Below, one piece after another: positions 1 to 12,218 of a stretch of DNA of 64,000 bases; within the stretch, counting starts at the first letter, position 1; every line of letters starts with the position of its first letter. A program made the translations under genes and the position numbers. This DNA comes from Microbispora sp. H13382 (GTDB taxonomy: Bacteria > Actinomycetota > Actinomycetes > Streptosporangiales > Streptosporangiaceae): NCBI RefSeq assembly GCF_014161445.1, contig NZ_JABBXA010000002.1, positions 604,351 to 668,350 of the forward strand, read 5' to 3'. Below the pieces are notes generated by a model, which was given only the letters and a program-made list of their open reading frames with translations, made no database searches and had not been told where the DNA came from.

Positions 1-1
1 G

Positions 2-1291
2 GCGGACATCCCCGGGCTCAAGCTCCGTCTCGGCCGCATCCGGCCGGGCCGCAGGGAAGGCGTGGACGCCCAGGTTCACCGTGACCTCATGACGCTGGCG
101 CGCAACAACGCGGTCTGCGACGCGGTCGTGGTCAGCGGCGACGAGGACCTCACCCAGGTGGTGAGCGACGCGCAGGACCTCGGCATCCGCGTCACCGTCA
201 TGCAGATCGCCACCGACGGCGCATGGTCGGCGGCGCGCACCCTGCGGCAGGAGTGCGACGACCTCATCGAGATCGGGAGCGGCCATCTCCGGCCGTTCGT
301 CACGATGCTCACCGGGGCGGACCCGAGCCCCGGCGTCGGCAACGGCCAGTCCCACGGCAACGGCCTCGTCCCCCACGGCGGAAACGGCTCGCTGTCCAAC
401 GGGACCCACCTCAACGGTTCCCACCAGAACGGGACACCCTCGCAGGGTAGCCACGCCACCGGCCTGCACGGTGGGGCGGTGACGGGAGCGCACGGCACCC
501 CGCCGCAGGACCACCTGAGCGCTTCCGGAGCGGCCTCGAACGCCACCCAACCGCACCCCACGGGGACACACACGGGGACACCGGGCACGGGAAGCCACAG
601 CGCCGGGTCGCACGGCGTGGGCAGCCACGGCAGCGGCGCCCACGGCAGTGACTCCCACGGCGCCGGCTCTCAAGGCATCGGCTCCCAGGGCGCGGGCGCA
701 CACGGGACGGGTGCACACAGCGGCGGGCGGTCCTCCGCCGCCCACGCGCGTCCGGCTCTTCCGGCGCAGCCGTCCCCGCCGGCCTACAACGGGTACTCGC
801 CGGAGTCCCAGCAGCCGCCCGCCCAGCCCGCTCCGCCGCGCCAGGCTCAGCCGTCCGTGAGCACACCGCTGCCGGCTCCCCGGGCGTCCACCCCGCCGTC
901 GCCGCCCCCGGGGGCACAGCCGCCGCCGAGCAGCCCGGTGCAGAGCCAGCAGTACGGCTCCGGCCACGCCGCCTACTCTCCCTCACAGCTGGGGCCGTAC
1001 ACGGGCCCGCAGCCCGCTCCGGTGCCCGTGCAGACCGGAGGCACCACGACGCTCGCCGAGGCGGTCAAGGCGGCGCACAAGGAGGGGCACGACTTCGGCG
1101 AGTCGGTCGCCCGCGACGCCCCCGCGCTGTGGCTGGAGGCCGTGCTCGCCCGCAAGCCCCGGATGCCGTCCGACCTCGAGGCCCGCCTCCTGCAGGGGTC
1201 CTCGCTGCCGATCGACTTCCTGCTGCACGACGAGGTCAGGCACGCCCTGCGCCGCGGCTTCTGGGACGCCCTCGAGCGCGCCCGCCGCTGA
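2..1291 (+). CDS. NYN-domain (PIN-like RNase fold) protein, 5'-truncated by window edge
   Basis: The reading frame is open from the first bases of the window, so the N-terminus is missing; 429 residues are visible. The first ~100 residues match the second half of an NYN/PIN-like nuclease domain: a stretch VVVSGDEDL places an acidic metal-binding site after a beta strand, and 'KGVD'-like spacing (REGVDAQ) precedes it. A ~250-residue low-complexity linker follows, first Gly/His/Ser-rich (repeated SHG/AHG units), then Pro/Gln/Ser-rich. The last ~85 residues are again ordered and probably form a conserved helical C-terminal domain. NYN proteins usually act on RNA in the cytoplasm; the substrate is unknown. 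The gene converges on the response regulator at 1370-1996. Confidence 0.75.
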   Translation, partial: ADIPGLKLRLGRIRPGRREGVDAQVHRDLMTLARNNAVCDAVVVSGDEDLTQVVSDAQDLGIRVTVMQIATDGAWSAARTLRQECDDLIEIGSGHLRPFVTMLTGADPSPGVGNGQSHGNGLVPHGGNGSLSNGTHLNGSHQNGTPSQGSHATGLHGGAVTGAHGTPPQDHLSASGAASNATQPHPTGTHTGTPGTGSHSAGSHGVGSHGSGAHGSDSHGAGSQGIGSQGAGAHGTGAHSGGRSSAAHARPALPAQPSPPAYNGYSPESQQPPAQPAPPRQAQPSVSTPLPAPRASTPPSPPPGAQPPPSSPVQSQQYGSGHAAYSPSQLGPYTGPQPAPVPVQTGGTTTLAEAVKAAHKEGHDFGESVARDAPALWLEAVLARKPRMPSDLEARLLQGSSLPIDFLLHDEVRHALRRGFWDALERARR

Positions 1292-1322
1292 CCCGGCGGC
1301 TGTCCTTGCCAGGGCGGCCCAT

Positions 1323-1342
1323 GGCGCGGCGCACCCCGCGCC
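1323..1342. terminator. GC hairpin between convergent genes
   Basis: A 7-bp perfect stem (GGCGCGG / CCGCGCC) with a 6-nt loop lies in the 78-bp gap between the convergent NYN and response-regulator genes. There is no T tract, so a bidirectional terminator role is inferred from position only. Confidence 0.35.
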
Positions 1343-1369
1343 CGTACGTCAGGTCACGGCACGTGTGGC

Positions 1370-1996
1370 TCAGCCGAGGGCGTCGAAGCCGGCCCGGAGC
1401 TGGGCGACGCGTTCGGTCAGTTCGGCGACCGCGCCGTTGAGGGGCGCGTCGGCGGACTTGTCCGCCAGTTCGCGCACCCGCCGCAGCTCGTCCTCGACGG
1501 CGGTGACGCGGCCGGCCAGCTCGGCCAGTACGGAGGCGTGGTCGCCGCCGTCCGGCAACTCGTTCGACAGGCGTTCGCGCAGCAGTGCCGCCTGCTCGGA
1601 GAGCCGCCGGTTCATCGTGTAGAGCTCCACGAACACGGCGACCTTGGCGCGCAGCACCCAGGGGTCGAACGGCTTGGTGAGGTAGTCGACCGCCCCGGCG
1701 GCGTACCCACGGAAGGCGTAGTCGGGGGCGCTGTCGACCACGGTCAGGAAGATGATCGGGATGTTCCTGGTGCGCTCTCTCCGCTTGATGTGCGCGGCGG
1801 TCTCGAAGCCGTCCATGCCCGGCATGCGTACGTCGAGCAGGATGAGGGCGAAGTCGGTCGACAGGAGGGCTTTCAGCGCCTCCTCCCCGGACCGGGCCCG
1901 TATGGGCACGACGTCCAGCGAGCTGAGGATCGCCTCCAGAGCGATCAGGTTCTCCTCGCGGTCGTCGACCAGCAGGACCCTGGCGCGGTCAGCCAT
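1370..1996 (-). CDS. Response regulator, REC domain with C-terminal coiled-coil
   Basis: 208 residues. Residues 5-125 form a REC domain: acidic pair DD at 11-12, phospho-acceptor D55 in ILLDVRMPG, conserved Thr (FLTVV) and Lys in LTKPF. No DNA-binding domain follows; the last ~80 residues are charged heptad-like helices beginning ELYTMNRRL. It starts 3 bp after the stop of the multi-HAMP hybrid kinase, with a GGAGA ribosome site inside the kinase end, so the two are co-transcribed and presumably partners. It probably receives phosphate from that kinase and acts by protein-protein contact; the output partner is not evident. Confidence 0.85.
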   Translation of the reverse strand: MADRARVLLVDDREENLIALEAILSSLDVVPIRARSGEEALKALLSTDFALILLDVRMPGMDGFETAAHIKRRERTRNIPIIFLTVVDSAPDYAFRGYAAGAVDYLTKPFDPWVLRAKVAVFVELYTMNRRLSEQAALLRERLSNELPDGGDHASVLAELAGRVTAVEDELRRVRELADKSADAPLNGAVAELTERVAQLRAGFDALG

Positions 1997-1999
1997 CGA

Positions 2000-6211
<4,212 letters not shown>

Positions 6212-6365
6212 TTAGCCTCCTTTACCCCGATCGGGGCTGACGCGACCAAGGCATATGGCCTCATACGGCCTGTCCAGCCGCGGACTCCATGCCAGTCTGT
6301 CACGTTCGGCGGGATGCGGGGCCCCCTTGCTTGACCCGAGGTCAGCCGGAAGTGTGGTAAGCACA

Positions 6366-7904
6366 ATGGTGGTGACAACTACCCCTCGAGCCGTTCTGGC
6401 GGCGTCCTTCACGCCGGGCCAGACGGCCGTACCCGAAGCGAAGCGGTTCACGCGCGAAGTGATGACAGCGTGGGCCGCCATGTCGGTGTACCCCGAGGCC
6501 GAGCGCCTGGTGGGGGAACTCGTCGTGGAGGCGGCGGGCGCGCCCTTCGAGGTCGTGTGGCTCCACCACGGCGAGTCCATCCAGGTGGAGGTCAGGGAGA
6601 AGGCGGACGGCCAGGATTTCGGGCCGCCGGCCGACGTCGTCACCTGGGGTGTCACGTTCACCTCGTCGCTGCGCACCCGCTGGGCCCGTCTGGAGCTGCC
6701 GGGCGGGGAGCCGGTGCAGAGCGACGAGTGGCTGCTCGAGGCCGCGCACGGCCCGGGCTGGCTGGGCTTCCTCGCGGACGCGAGCGACCTGCTCGCGGGC
6801 ACGCTCAACCCGGAGATGGTCCCGGCGATCGTCGCGCAGATCGTGGTGCCGCGCCTGGCGAGCTGGTGCGCCGTCTACACCGCGCAGGACGGGTCGGGGG
6901 AACTGCGGCCCGCCTATCTCTGGCACGCGGACGAGACCCAGATCGACGCCATGCGCGACGAACTGGAGGAGATCTCGCTGCCCGCGGACGACGACCCCGC
7001 TGTGCTGCCGATGAGCGAATGGCAGGCGCTGGCGTACCCGCTGACCGCGCGGGGGCGGCGGCTCGGTGTGATGTGCCTGGGCCGGCGCGACCGCTTCCCC
7101 GACGAGGCCATGCAGATCGCCGAGGACCTCAGCCGCCGCGCGGCGCTGGCGCTCGACAACGCGCGCCTGTACGCCCAGCAGGCGGCGGCCAACCGGGCGC
7201 TCCAGCGCAGCCTCCTGCCGCCCGACGAGCCCACCACCCCGGGGCTCGACTTCCACGTGATCTACGAGCCGGCGGGGGAGAACAACGAGGTCGGCGGCGA
7301 CTTCTACGACCTGTTCCCGATCGCGGAAGGAGTCTGGCGCTTCGCGATCGGCGACGTCTGCGGCACCGGGCCGGAGGCCGCCGCGGTCACCGGGCTGGCC
7401 CGTCACACGCTCCGGCTGCTCGCCCGCGAGGGGTACGGCGTGGCCGCCGTCGTGGGCCGGCTCAACCAGGCCATCCTGGAGGAGGGGGAGCGCGCCCGCT
7501 TCCTGACCCTGCTGCACGGCCAGATCACGGTCATGCCGGAGGGCCTCGACATCCGTCTCGTCTCCGCCGGGCATCCGGAGGCCCTGCGGCTGCGGCCGAA
7601 CGGCGACGTCGAGGTCGTCGCCTCGCCGCAGTCGCTGCTCGGGGTGTTCCCCGAGGTGAAGTTCCAGGAGGACAGCCTGCGGCTCACTCCGGGCGACGTG
7701 CTGCTGGGCGTGACCGACGGGGTCACCGAGCGGCGGTCGGGCAACCGGCTGCTCGACGACGACGGCGGCCTGGCCAAGCTCCTGGCCGAGTGCGTGGACC
7801 TGTCCGCCCGCGCGGTGGCCGAGCGCATCCGCCGCGCCGTACAGGACTTCGCGCCCGTGCCGAGCGCCGACGACCTGGCCATCCTCGTCCTGCGCGCACC
7901 CTAG
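6366..7904 (+). CDS. GAF/SpoIIE-type PP2C phosphatase with degenerate anti-sigma ATPase domain
   Basis: 512 residues from ATG 6366; an in-frame ATG at 6255 would add 37 residues with no recognisable fold, so the shorter start is preferred. The N-terminal ~100 residues resemble an RsbW-type HATPase but the N-box reads ELVVEA instead of ELVTNA. A GAF-like domain (~140-280) and a linker helix (NARLYAQQ...LQRSLLPP) follow. The C-terminal SpoIIE/PP2C domain carries metal-binding aspartates in GGDFYDLFP, GDVCGTGPEAA, TDGVTER and the final DDLAILVL. Such proteins dephosphorylate anti-anti-sigma factors. It is divergent from the multi-HAMP kinase, and the 154-bp spacer must hold both promoters. Its stop abuts the IS relic. 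Confidence 0.88.
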   Translation: MVVTTTPRAVLAASFTPGQTAVPEAKRFTREVMTAWAAMSVYPEAERLVGELVVEAAGAPFEVVWLHHGESIQVEVREKADGQDFGPPADVVTWGVTFTSSLRTRWARLELPGGEPVQSDEWLLEAAHGPGWLGFLADASDLLAGTLNPEMVPAIVAQIVVPRLASWCAVYTAQDGSGELRPAYLWHADETQIDAMRDELEEISLPADDDPAVLPMSEWQALAYPLTARGRRLGVMCLGRRDRFPDEAMQIAEDLSRRAALALDNARLYAQQAAANRALQRSLLPPDEPTTPGLDFHVIYEPAGENNEVGGDFYDLFPIAEGVWRFAIGDVCGTGPEAAAVTGLARHTLRLLAREGYGVAAVVGRLNQAILEEGERARFLTLLHGQITVMPEGLDIRLVSAGHPEALRLRPNGDVEVVASPQSLLGVFPEVKFQEDSLRLTPGDVLLGVTDGVTERRSGNRLLDDDGGLAKLLAECVDLSARAVAERIRRAVQDFAPVPSADDLAILVLRAP

Positions 7905-8585
7905 GGCGCGTATTTGGTTGTGATCAAGGGGTGGCGCGGGCGAGGTCTTTGATCCAGATCATCGCGGCGCGGAGGTGGAGGCCGGCGAGGTAACTCGCAG
8001 GGGTCTTGTCGTAGCGGGTGGCGATGCCTCGCCAGGCCTTCAGCTTGTCGATCAGGCGCTCGACGGTGTTCCTCTCCTTGTACAGGTCGGCGTCGTGGCT
8101 GACGGGCCGGCCGCCCTTGCTGCCCTTCTTCTTCCGGTTCGCGGCCTGGTCCCTCTTTTCTGGGATGACCGCCTTGATACGCCGTTTCCTGCCAACGGGC
8201 GGCACTTGCGGTCGGCGGCAAGGTGGACCTTGCTGGTCTGCCCGCCCCTGGAGCGTCCGAGCAGGGCAGCTTTCAAACGGAGCTTGCGCCGTTACCGGAC
8301 GCGTCGCCGTTCTTCTGCCCCGGCGTCGTTTGCGGCGTTGTGCTCCTGATGTCCTTCCGACTCGCCCCCTTGTGCTCTTCGACGGCCTTCTCCAGGACGG
8401 CGACAAGGTCTCCACCCAGGTGCATCCCGGCGGCGTCGTGATGAGCCCGGGCGGTGGTGGAGTCCACGCTTACCAGGGACAAGTCCACCTCCCCGCGGGT
8501 GGCGGCTTCCGCGATCGCCCCTTCCAGCAAGGCCTCGAAGACGCCGGCGTCTCTCCACTGCCGGAAGCGGTTGTGGACGGTCGGC
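7905..8585 (-). mobile_element. One-ended IS5-family relic (IS427-like)
   Basis: The remnant begins one base after the stop of the phosphatase gene with an end resembling IS5-type termini (GGGCGCGTATTTGG, then TTGTGATCA). It contains a decayed transposase on the minus strand. The other terminus is absent: the sequence passes directly, near 8585, into an unrelated pseudogene. No flanking target duplication can be seen because one end is lost. The element cannot move on its own. Confidence 0.75.
7924..8581 (-). pseudogene. IS5-family DDE transposase, frameshifted and internally deleted
   Basis: Three segments in different frames reconstruct the protein. 8581-8273 holds the first catalytic Asp region (SVDSTTARAHHDAAG). 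8276-8190 holds LLGRSRGGQTSKVHLAAD. 8190-7924 holds RRIKAVIPEKRDQ and the catalytic Glu region (NTVERLIDKLKAWRG). The first frame change lies where IS427-type elements use programmed frameshifting, so it may be natural. At 8190 CRPLA is joined directly to GRKRRIK, deleting the stretch with the second catalytic Asp. The N-terminal ~40 residues are missing as well. The enzyme is dead. Confidence 0.85.
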
Positions 8586-9553
8586 CAGCTGCAGAACCAC
8601 CTGGGCGGCCCCACCGGGCTGAACGCCGGCACCGTACGGGCGTTGCTGCAGGCCGGGGCGGTGCTGGTGGCCACCATCTGGCCCGACCGCTACCACGCCT
8701 TCACCGCCCTGCCCCAGCCCGGTCAGGCCGATCCGTACGCCACCGAGCGGAAATTGCTGGGCCTGGCCGACGTGGTGCACCTGGACGCCGCATTCACCCC
8801 CGCCGAGCGGGAACGCGCACGGGCGGCCGCGCGGGCGGGGGGACGCCCGTATCGCCCTGGCGTTGCAGTCGGCCGGCTACGGGCTGACGCAGGTGATCGC
8901 CGCCGCGCCGCACCTGGTCGCCCGCTGGCAGGAGGCCGGGCCGTACGCCGCCGCGGTGCTGAACGCCGCTATCGACGCCACCCGCCTGGGCGTGCGCTCC
9001 CCGCTCAGCGCCGAGCTGCTGCGGGCGGCCGCCCCCGGTTACTGCACCCCTCGGCCAATGGGCCGCCACCCCCGCGAACTGGTTCGACGCCGCCCTGGCC
9101 TACGCCACCGAAATCCTGCACGGCGCCACCGCCGCGCTCGCCCCTGTGGCCACGGCCGCGATGGAGATGGGCCAGGCCGCCGGCTACCAGGTCGCCGACT
9201 ACCTTCAGCAGCACGCTGGGGCCCGGCGCCGCATGGTCAAGGTGCCGGCCACCTGCTGGCAGGCCCTCTGCGACCACCTCACTTACCCGGACGACCAGCG
9301 GCGCGCTGGAAACGCCGCCATGGACCGGCTGCTCTACCGCTACGCCGAACCCCCTCCTCAGCGATGCCGCCGACATCGGCGACAGGCTAGCCGCCTCTCG
9401 GTTGGTGGGCTGTTGGCCGAGCAGGGGCGGGTGGAGGAGGCGCTGGCGGTGCTGCCGGTGCGGGCCGATGCCAGCAAGGTTCAGGGGCTTGACCCTCCGC
9501 ACGATCGGCCGGCCGGGCTCCTGGGGCTTCCGGACTCGGCCGGTGAAACGTGA
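8586..9553 (+). pseudogene. Remnant of a large actinobacterial helical-repeat protein, at least four frameshifts
   Basis: Conceptual translation must hop frames to stay coherent. The segments are: about 8592-8830 (NHLGGPTGLNAGTV ... VHLDAAFTPAERERA); about 8835-9050 (ALQSAGYGLTQVIAAAPH ... AAAPGYCTP); about 9053-9350 (ANWFDAALAYATEIL ... LLYRYAE); about 9352-9402 (LLSDAADIGDRLAASRL); and about 9405-9480, where LLAEQGRVEEALAVL gives the start of a TPR-like repeat. The N-terminal part, where such proteins usually carry a P-loop NTPase, is gone, as is most of the repeat tail. I recognise the sequence style from actinobacterial proteins of unknown function but cannot assign a role. Confidence 0.7.
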
Positions 9554-9757
9554 CGTAGCTGAGCGACGTGCGCGTCGGAGATCCCCGGACACCAGCTCGA
9601 CCTGCCGGCACGTTCGACGAGGGCGGCCCGCAGCCTGGAACGGCGATTGACAGGACGTCCCGGAGGGCGTCGGTTCCGGGGTCGAGGCGTTCGTCGTTGC
9701 CGGTCAGGGACCATGCCTGCCTGGGCATGACAGGACCACCCGGATTCGGGTGTTTGC

Positions 9758-9775
9758 CGTATACCGTCGCATACG
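9758..9775. promoter_or_regulatory. Inverted repeat at the XRE gene start
   Basis: CGTAT and ATACG are separated by 8 bp and end at the GTG start codon of the XRE regulator gene. The position suits an autoregulatory operator overlapping a (possibly leaderless) promoter. This is inference from position and symmetry only. Confidence 0.3.
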
Positions 9776-10650
9776 TGGTCCGTGATCGAACTCAGTTGGC
9801 GGCCTTCCTGCGCTCGCGACGGGACCGGCTCACCCCTGGGCAGGCCGGCATCAGCCCGCTGCCCGGCGAGCGCCGGGTGCCGGGCCTGCGCCGGGGGGAA
9901 CTGGCCATGCTCGCCGGGATCAGTGCCGACTACTACAGCCGACTGGAGCAGGGCCGCCAGGCCAACATCTCCCGCGAGGTGCTCGACGCGTTGGCCGGGG
10001 CACTACGCCTGGACGAGGTCGAGCGCGCCCACCTGTACGACCTCGCCGCGCCCGGGTCACCCCGCGGGCGGTCGACCGCCTATCGCGCGCAACGGCCGGA
10101 TCCTGGCTTGCTCCGGGTGATCAGCATGCTCGACCACCTGCCCGCCCTCGTGATCGGACGACGCGGGATCGTGCTGGCGCGGAACGCCTTGTTCTGCGCC
10201 GTCTACGGGCACCCCATGGAGCCGGGGACGTCCTACACCCGATACCTGCTGCTCGACCCGGACGCACGCGAACGCATCGTCGACTGGGCTGCCGCTGCCC
10301 ACGCGGCCGTCGCCGGTCTGCGTCGCGAGGCCGCACGGCACCCGCAGGACCGCCGCCTGCGGCACGACATCGCCGAGCTCCGCCGAGCCGATCCGAACGT
10401 CGCGCGCTGGTGGGACGACCATCCCGTCGGCGAGTACTCCTCGGCCCCACGCCGCATCCGGCACCCGGTCGGGGGTGATCTCACGTTCGATGTCGAGTTG
10501 CTGGTCGCGCCGCAGGTAACCGATCAGCACATCGTTCTCTACACCGTCGAGCCGCACTCCCGGACAGCGCGCACCCTGCCGCTGCTCGCCGCCTGGGGCG
10601 CGGAACCTGCGGCACGGGTCGTGACCACCGAGAACACCGGCGAGCCGTGA
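9775..10650 (+). CDS. XRE-family regulator with MmyB-type C-terminal domain
   Basis: 291 residues from GTG 9775; an in-frame ATG at 9727 is an alternative. An N-terminal HTH_XRE occupies about residues 5-75 (TPGQAGISP ... RRGELAMLAGISADYYSRLEQGR), followed by the MmyB-like ligand-binding domain (LLRVISMLDHLPALVIGRRGIVLARN ... ARWWDDHPVGEYS ... GDLTFDVELL). Proteins of this type are actinobacterial one-component repressors or activators, often next to an oxidoreductase they control; none is adjacent here. The upstream neighbour is a decayed pseudogene zone and the downstream gene is a secreted hydrolase. The 9554-9774 spacer shows no gene. Confidence 0.88.
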   Translation: MVRDRTQLAAFLRSRRDRLTPGQAGISPLPGERRVPGLRRGELAMLAGISADYYSRLEQGRQANISREVLDALAGALRLDEVERAHLYDLAAPGSPRGRSTAYRAQRPDPGLLRVISMLDHLPALVIGRRGIVLARNALFCAVYGHPMEPGTSYTRYLLLDPDARERIVDWAAAAHAAVAGLRREAARHPQDRRLRHDIAELRRADPNVARWWDDHPVGEYSSAPRRIRHPVGGDLTFDVELLVAPQVTDQHIVLYTVEPHSRTARTLPLLAAWGAEPAARVVTTENTGEP

Positions 10651-10835
10651 GCAGCCGGAGCTGAACCACCACTCCCGTCGCGGTTGCCCACCCCCTTGTC
10701 CGCCTGCGGGGTACTGCTCGCGTCGCGACCTGCCTGCCGGGCTCGACGGGCTGCACGTTGAAGGACCGCCGTCCGCTTCCTGAGCCATCCGCAGTGCCTT
10801 GGAAAGGCCTCCGTCCACCTGGAAGGACCACGACC

Positions 10836-12218
10836 GTGCAGCGGTGGAGAACTGGTCACCTCGTCGCCCTACTGCTCTGCCTCGCCGTGGCCGTCGCCGG
10901 TCCGGCCCGGCCGACCGTCGCCGCCGCCGCCGCTGCCGGGCAGTGCGCCCGGATCACCTCGCCGTTCGCCGGCTCGCCCGCCGGGGACGGGGGCTTGACG
11001 CTGCGGGTCGGCTGCGCGAGCGAGGCGGGAAGCCTCCGGTCGCTGGCCGGCAACGACAACGACCTCGTCGCGGCGCTCGACTTCGACACCAGCGAGCGAC
11101 CGGAGCAGTGGCAGACGCTGATCAACCAACAGGTCGCCGCCGTCCGCGCGGACCAGACGGGCGGGCTCTCGCTGGGCCAGTCGCTGGTCAAGCAGAGCCG
11201 GGTGAACGGTCCGGGCCTCTATCAGGCCCCGGACAACGGCGTCGACTACAACGGGAGCATCCAGGTCGTCGGTTCGAGCATCGTGATCGTGGTGCCCGCG
11301 GGCGACATCGCCGTCTCCGGGGTCTGGGACGGTGTCTGGAGGAAGTTCCTGGTCGGCATGGTCAATCTCGCCGTCGCCGTCAGCGTCAGCGCGCTCTGCC
11401 TGATTTTTTCCGCCCCGGAGGCGCCCGTCACCGCGCCGTTGTGCGCCGCCCTCGGCGCCGGTTTCGGCGCGGCCTTCGGGGAGCTCCTCAGCGCCCGTCT
11501 GGACGACGTCCCCATCGACGGGACCGTCTGGGGCAACGCGTTGGGCGCCGCGCTCGCGGCCGCCATCGCCGTTGGGACCCTCGGCTTAGCGGTCACCTTT
11601 CTCACCAGTGCCGGCCGCCAACTGGCCAGCTCCCTCCATGCGACCGTGAAGAGCTGGGCGCCCCAGATCGGCACCTCGATCGTGGACAAGCTCAAGGAAG
11701 TGATCAACGAGGGCACGATCGGCATCATCAAGAGGACGCTCGAACGGCACATGCGCGGGCTCCAGCCGTCCGGAGCGTCGCTGCGGGTGATGGCCTTGGG
11801 TGATTCGATCACCGCGGGGGTCGGCAGCACGGCGATGAACGGTTACCGCGTACCGCTCCAGGATCGGTTGCGGGCGGCCGGCGTGACGTTCGACTTCGTG
11901 GGCTCCCAGGCGAACGGCGTGTCCACCGCGGACGTCCAGCACGAGGGTCACTCCGGCTGGCGGATCGACGAGATCGCCGCGCGCCTGCCGGACTGGCTGA
12001 GCACCTACCGCCCCGAGCTCGTCACGCTGCACCTCGGCACCAACGACATGATCCAGGACTACCAGACCTCCGGCGCGGTGGAGCGCCTCGGCGGGGTGAT
12101 CGACCAGATCTTCGCCGGGGACCCGGGGGTGACCGTGGTCGTCTCGTCGCTGGTGCCCTCGCGCACCGCCGCGATCGACGCCCGGATCCGGCAGTTCAAC
12201 CAGAACTCGGCGGCATGA
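10836..12218 (+). CDS. Secreted SGNH/GDSL hydrolase, N-terminal part (split by frame change)
   Basis: Start GTG 10836 has GGAAGGA 8 nt upstream and gives a clear signal peptide (WRTGHLVALLLCLAVAVAG, cleavage near VAAAAA). 460 residues. The middle (~150-290) has hydrophobic segments (MVNLAVAVSVSALCLIF; ALAAAIAVGTLGLAVTFL) that may be membrane or buried helices. From ~315 an SGNH hydrolase begins: block I VMALGDSITAGVG with nucleophile Ser, a block II Gly (FVGSQANG) and block III LHLGTNDM. The frame stops at QFNQNSAA before block V. The missing block V, ADDVHPNDAGY with catalytic Asp/His, is encoded at the start of the overlapping downstream frame (ATGA, 12215-12218). A one-base change would restore a single ~1,135-residue protein. 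Confidence 0.85.
   Translation: MQRWRTGHLVALLLCLAVAVAGPARPTVAAAAAAGQCARITSPFAGSPAGDGGLTLRVGCASEAGSLRSLAGNDNDLVAALDFDTSERPEQWQTLINQQVAAVRADQTGGLSLGQSLVKQSRVNGPGLYQAPDNGVDYNGSIQVVGSSIVIVVPAGDIAVSGVWDGVWRKFLVGMVNLAVAVSVSALCLIFSAPEAPVTAPLCAALGAGFGAAFGELLSARLDDVPIDGTVWGNALGAALAAAIAVGTLGLAVTFLTSAGRQLASSLHATVKSWAPQIGTSIVDKLKEVINEGTIGIIKRTLERHMRGLQPSGASLRVMALGDSITAGVGSTAMNGYRVPLQDRLRAAGVTFDFVGSQANGVSTADVQHEGHSGWRIDEIAARLPDWLSTYRPELVTLHLGTNDMIQDYQTSGAVERLGGVIDQIFAGDPGVTVVVSSLVPSRTAAIDARIRQFNQNSAA

Noticed and set aside
12215-12218. Treating the ATGA between the SGNH and FG-GAP frames as an ordinary operon junction
   Set aside because: The second frame starts in the middle of the hydrolase fold (block V), so it is not an independent gene start.
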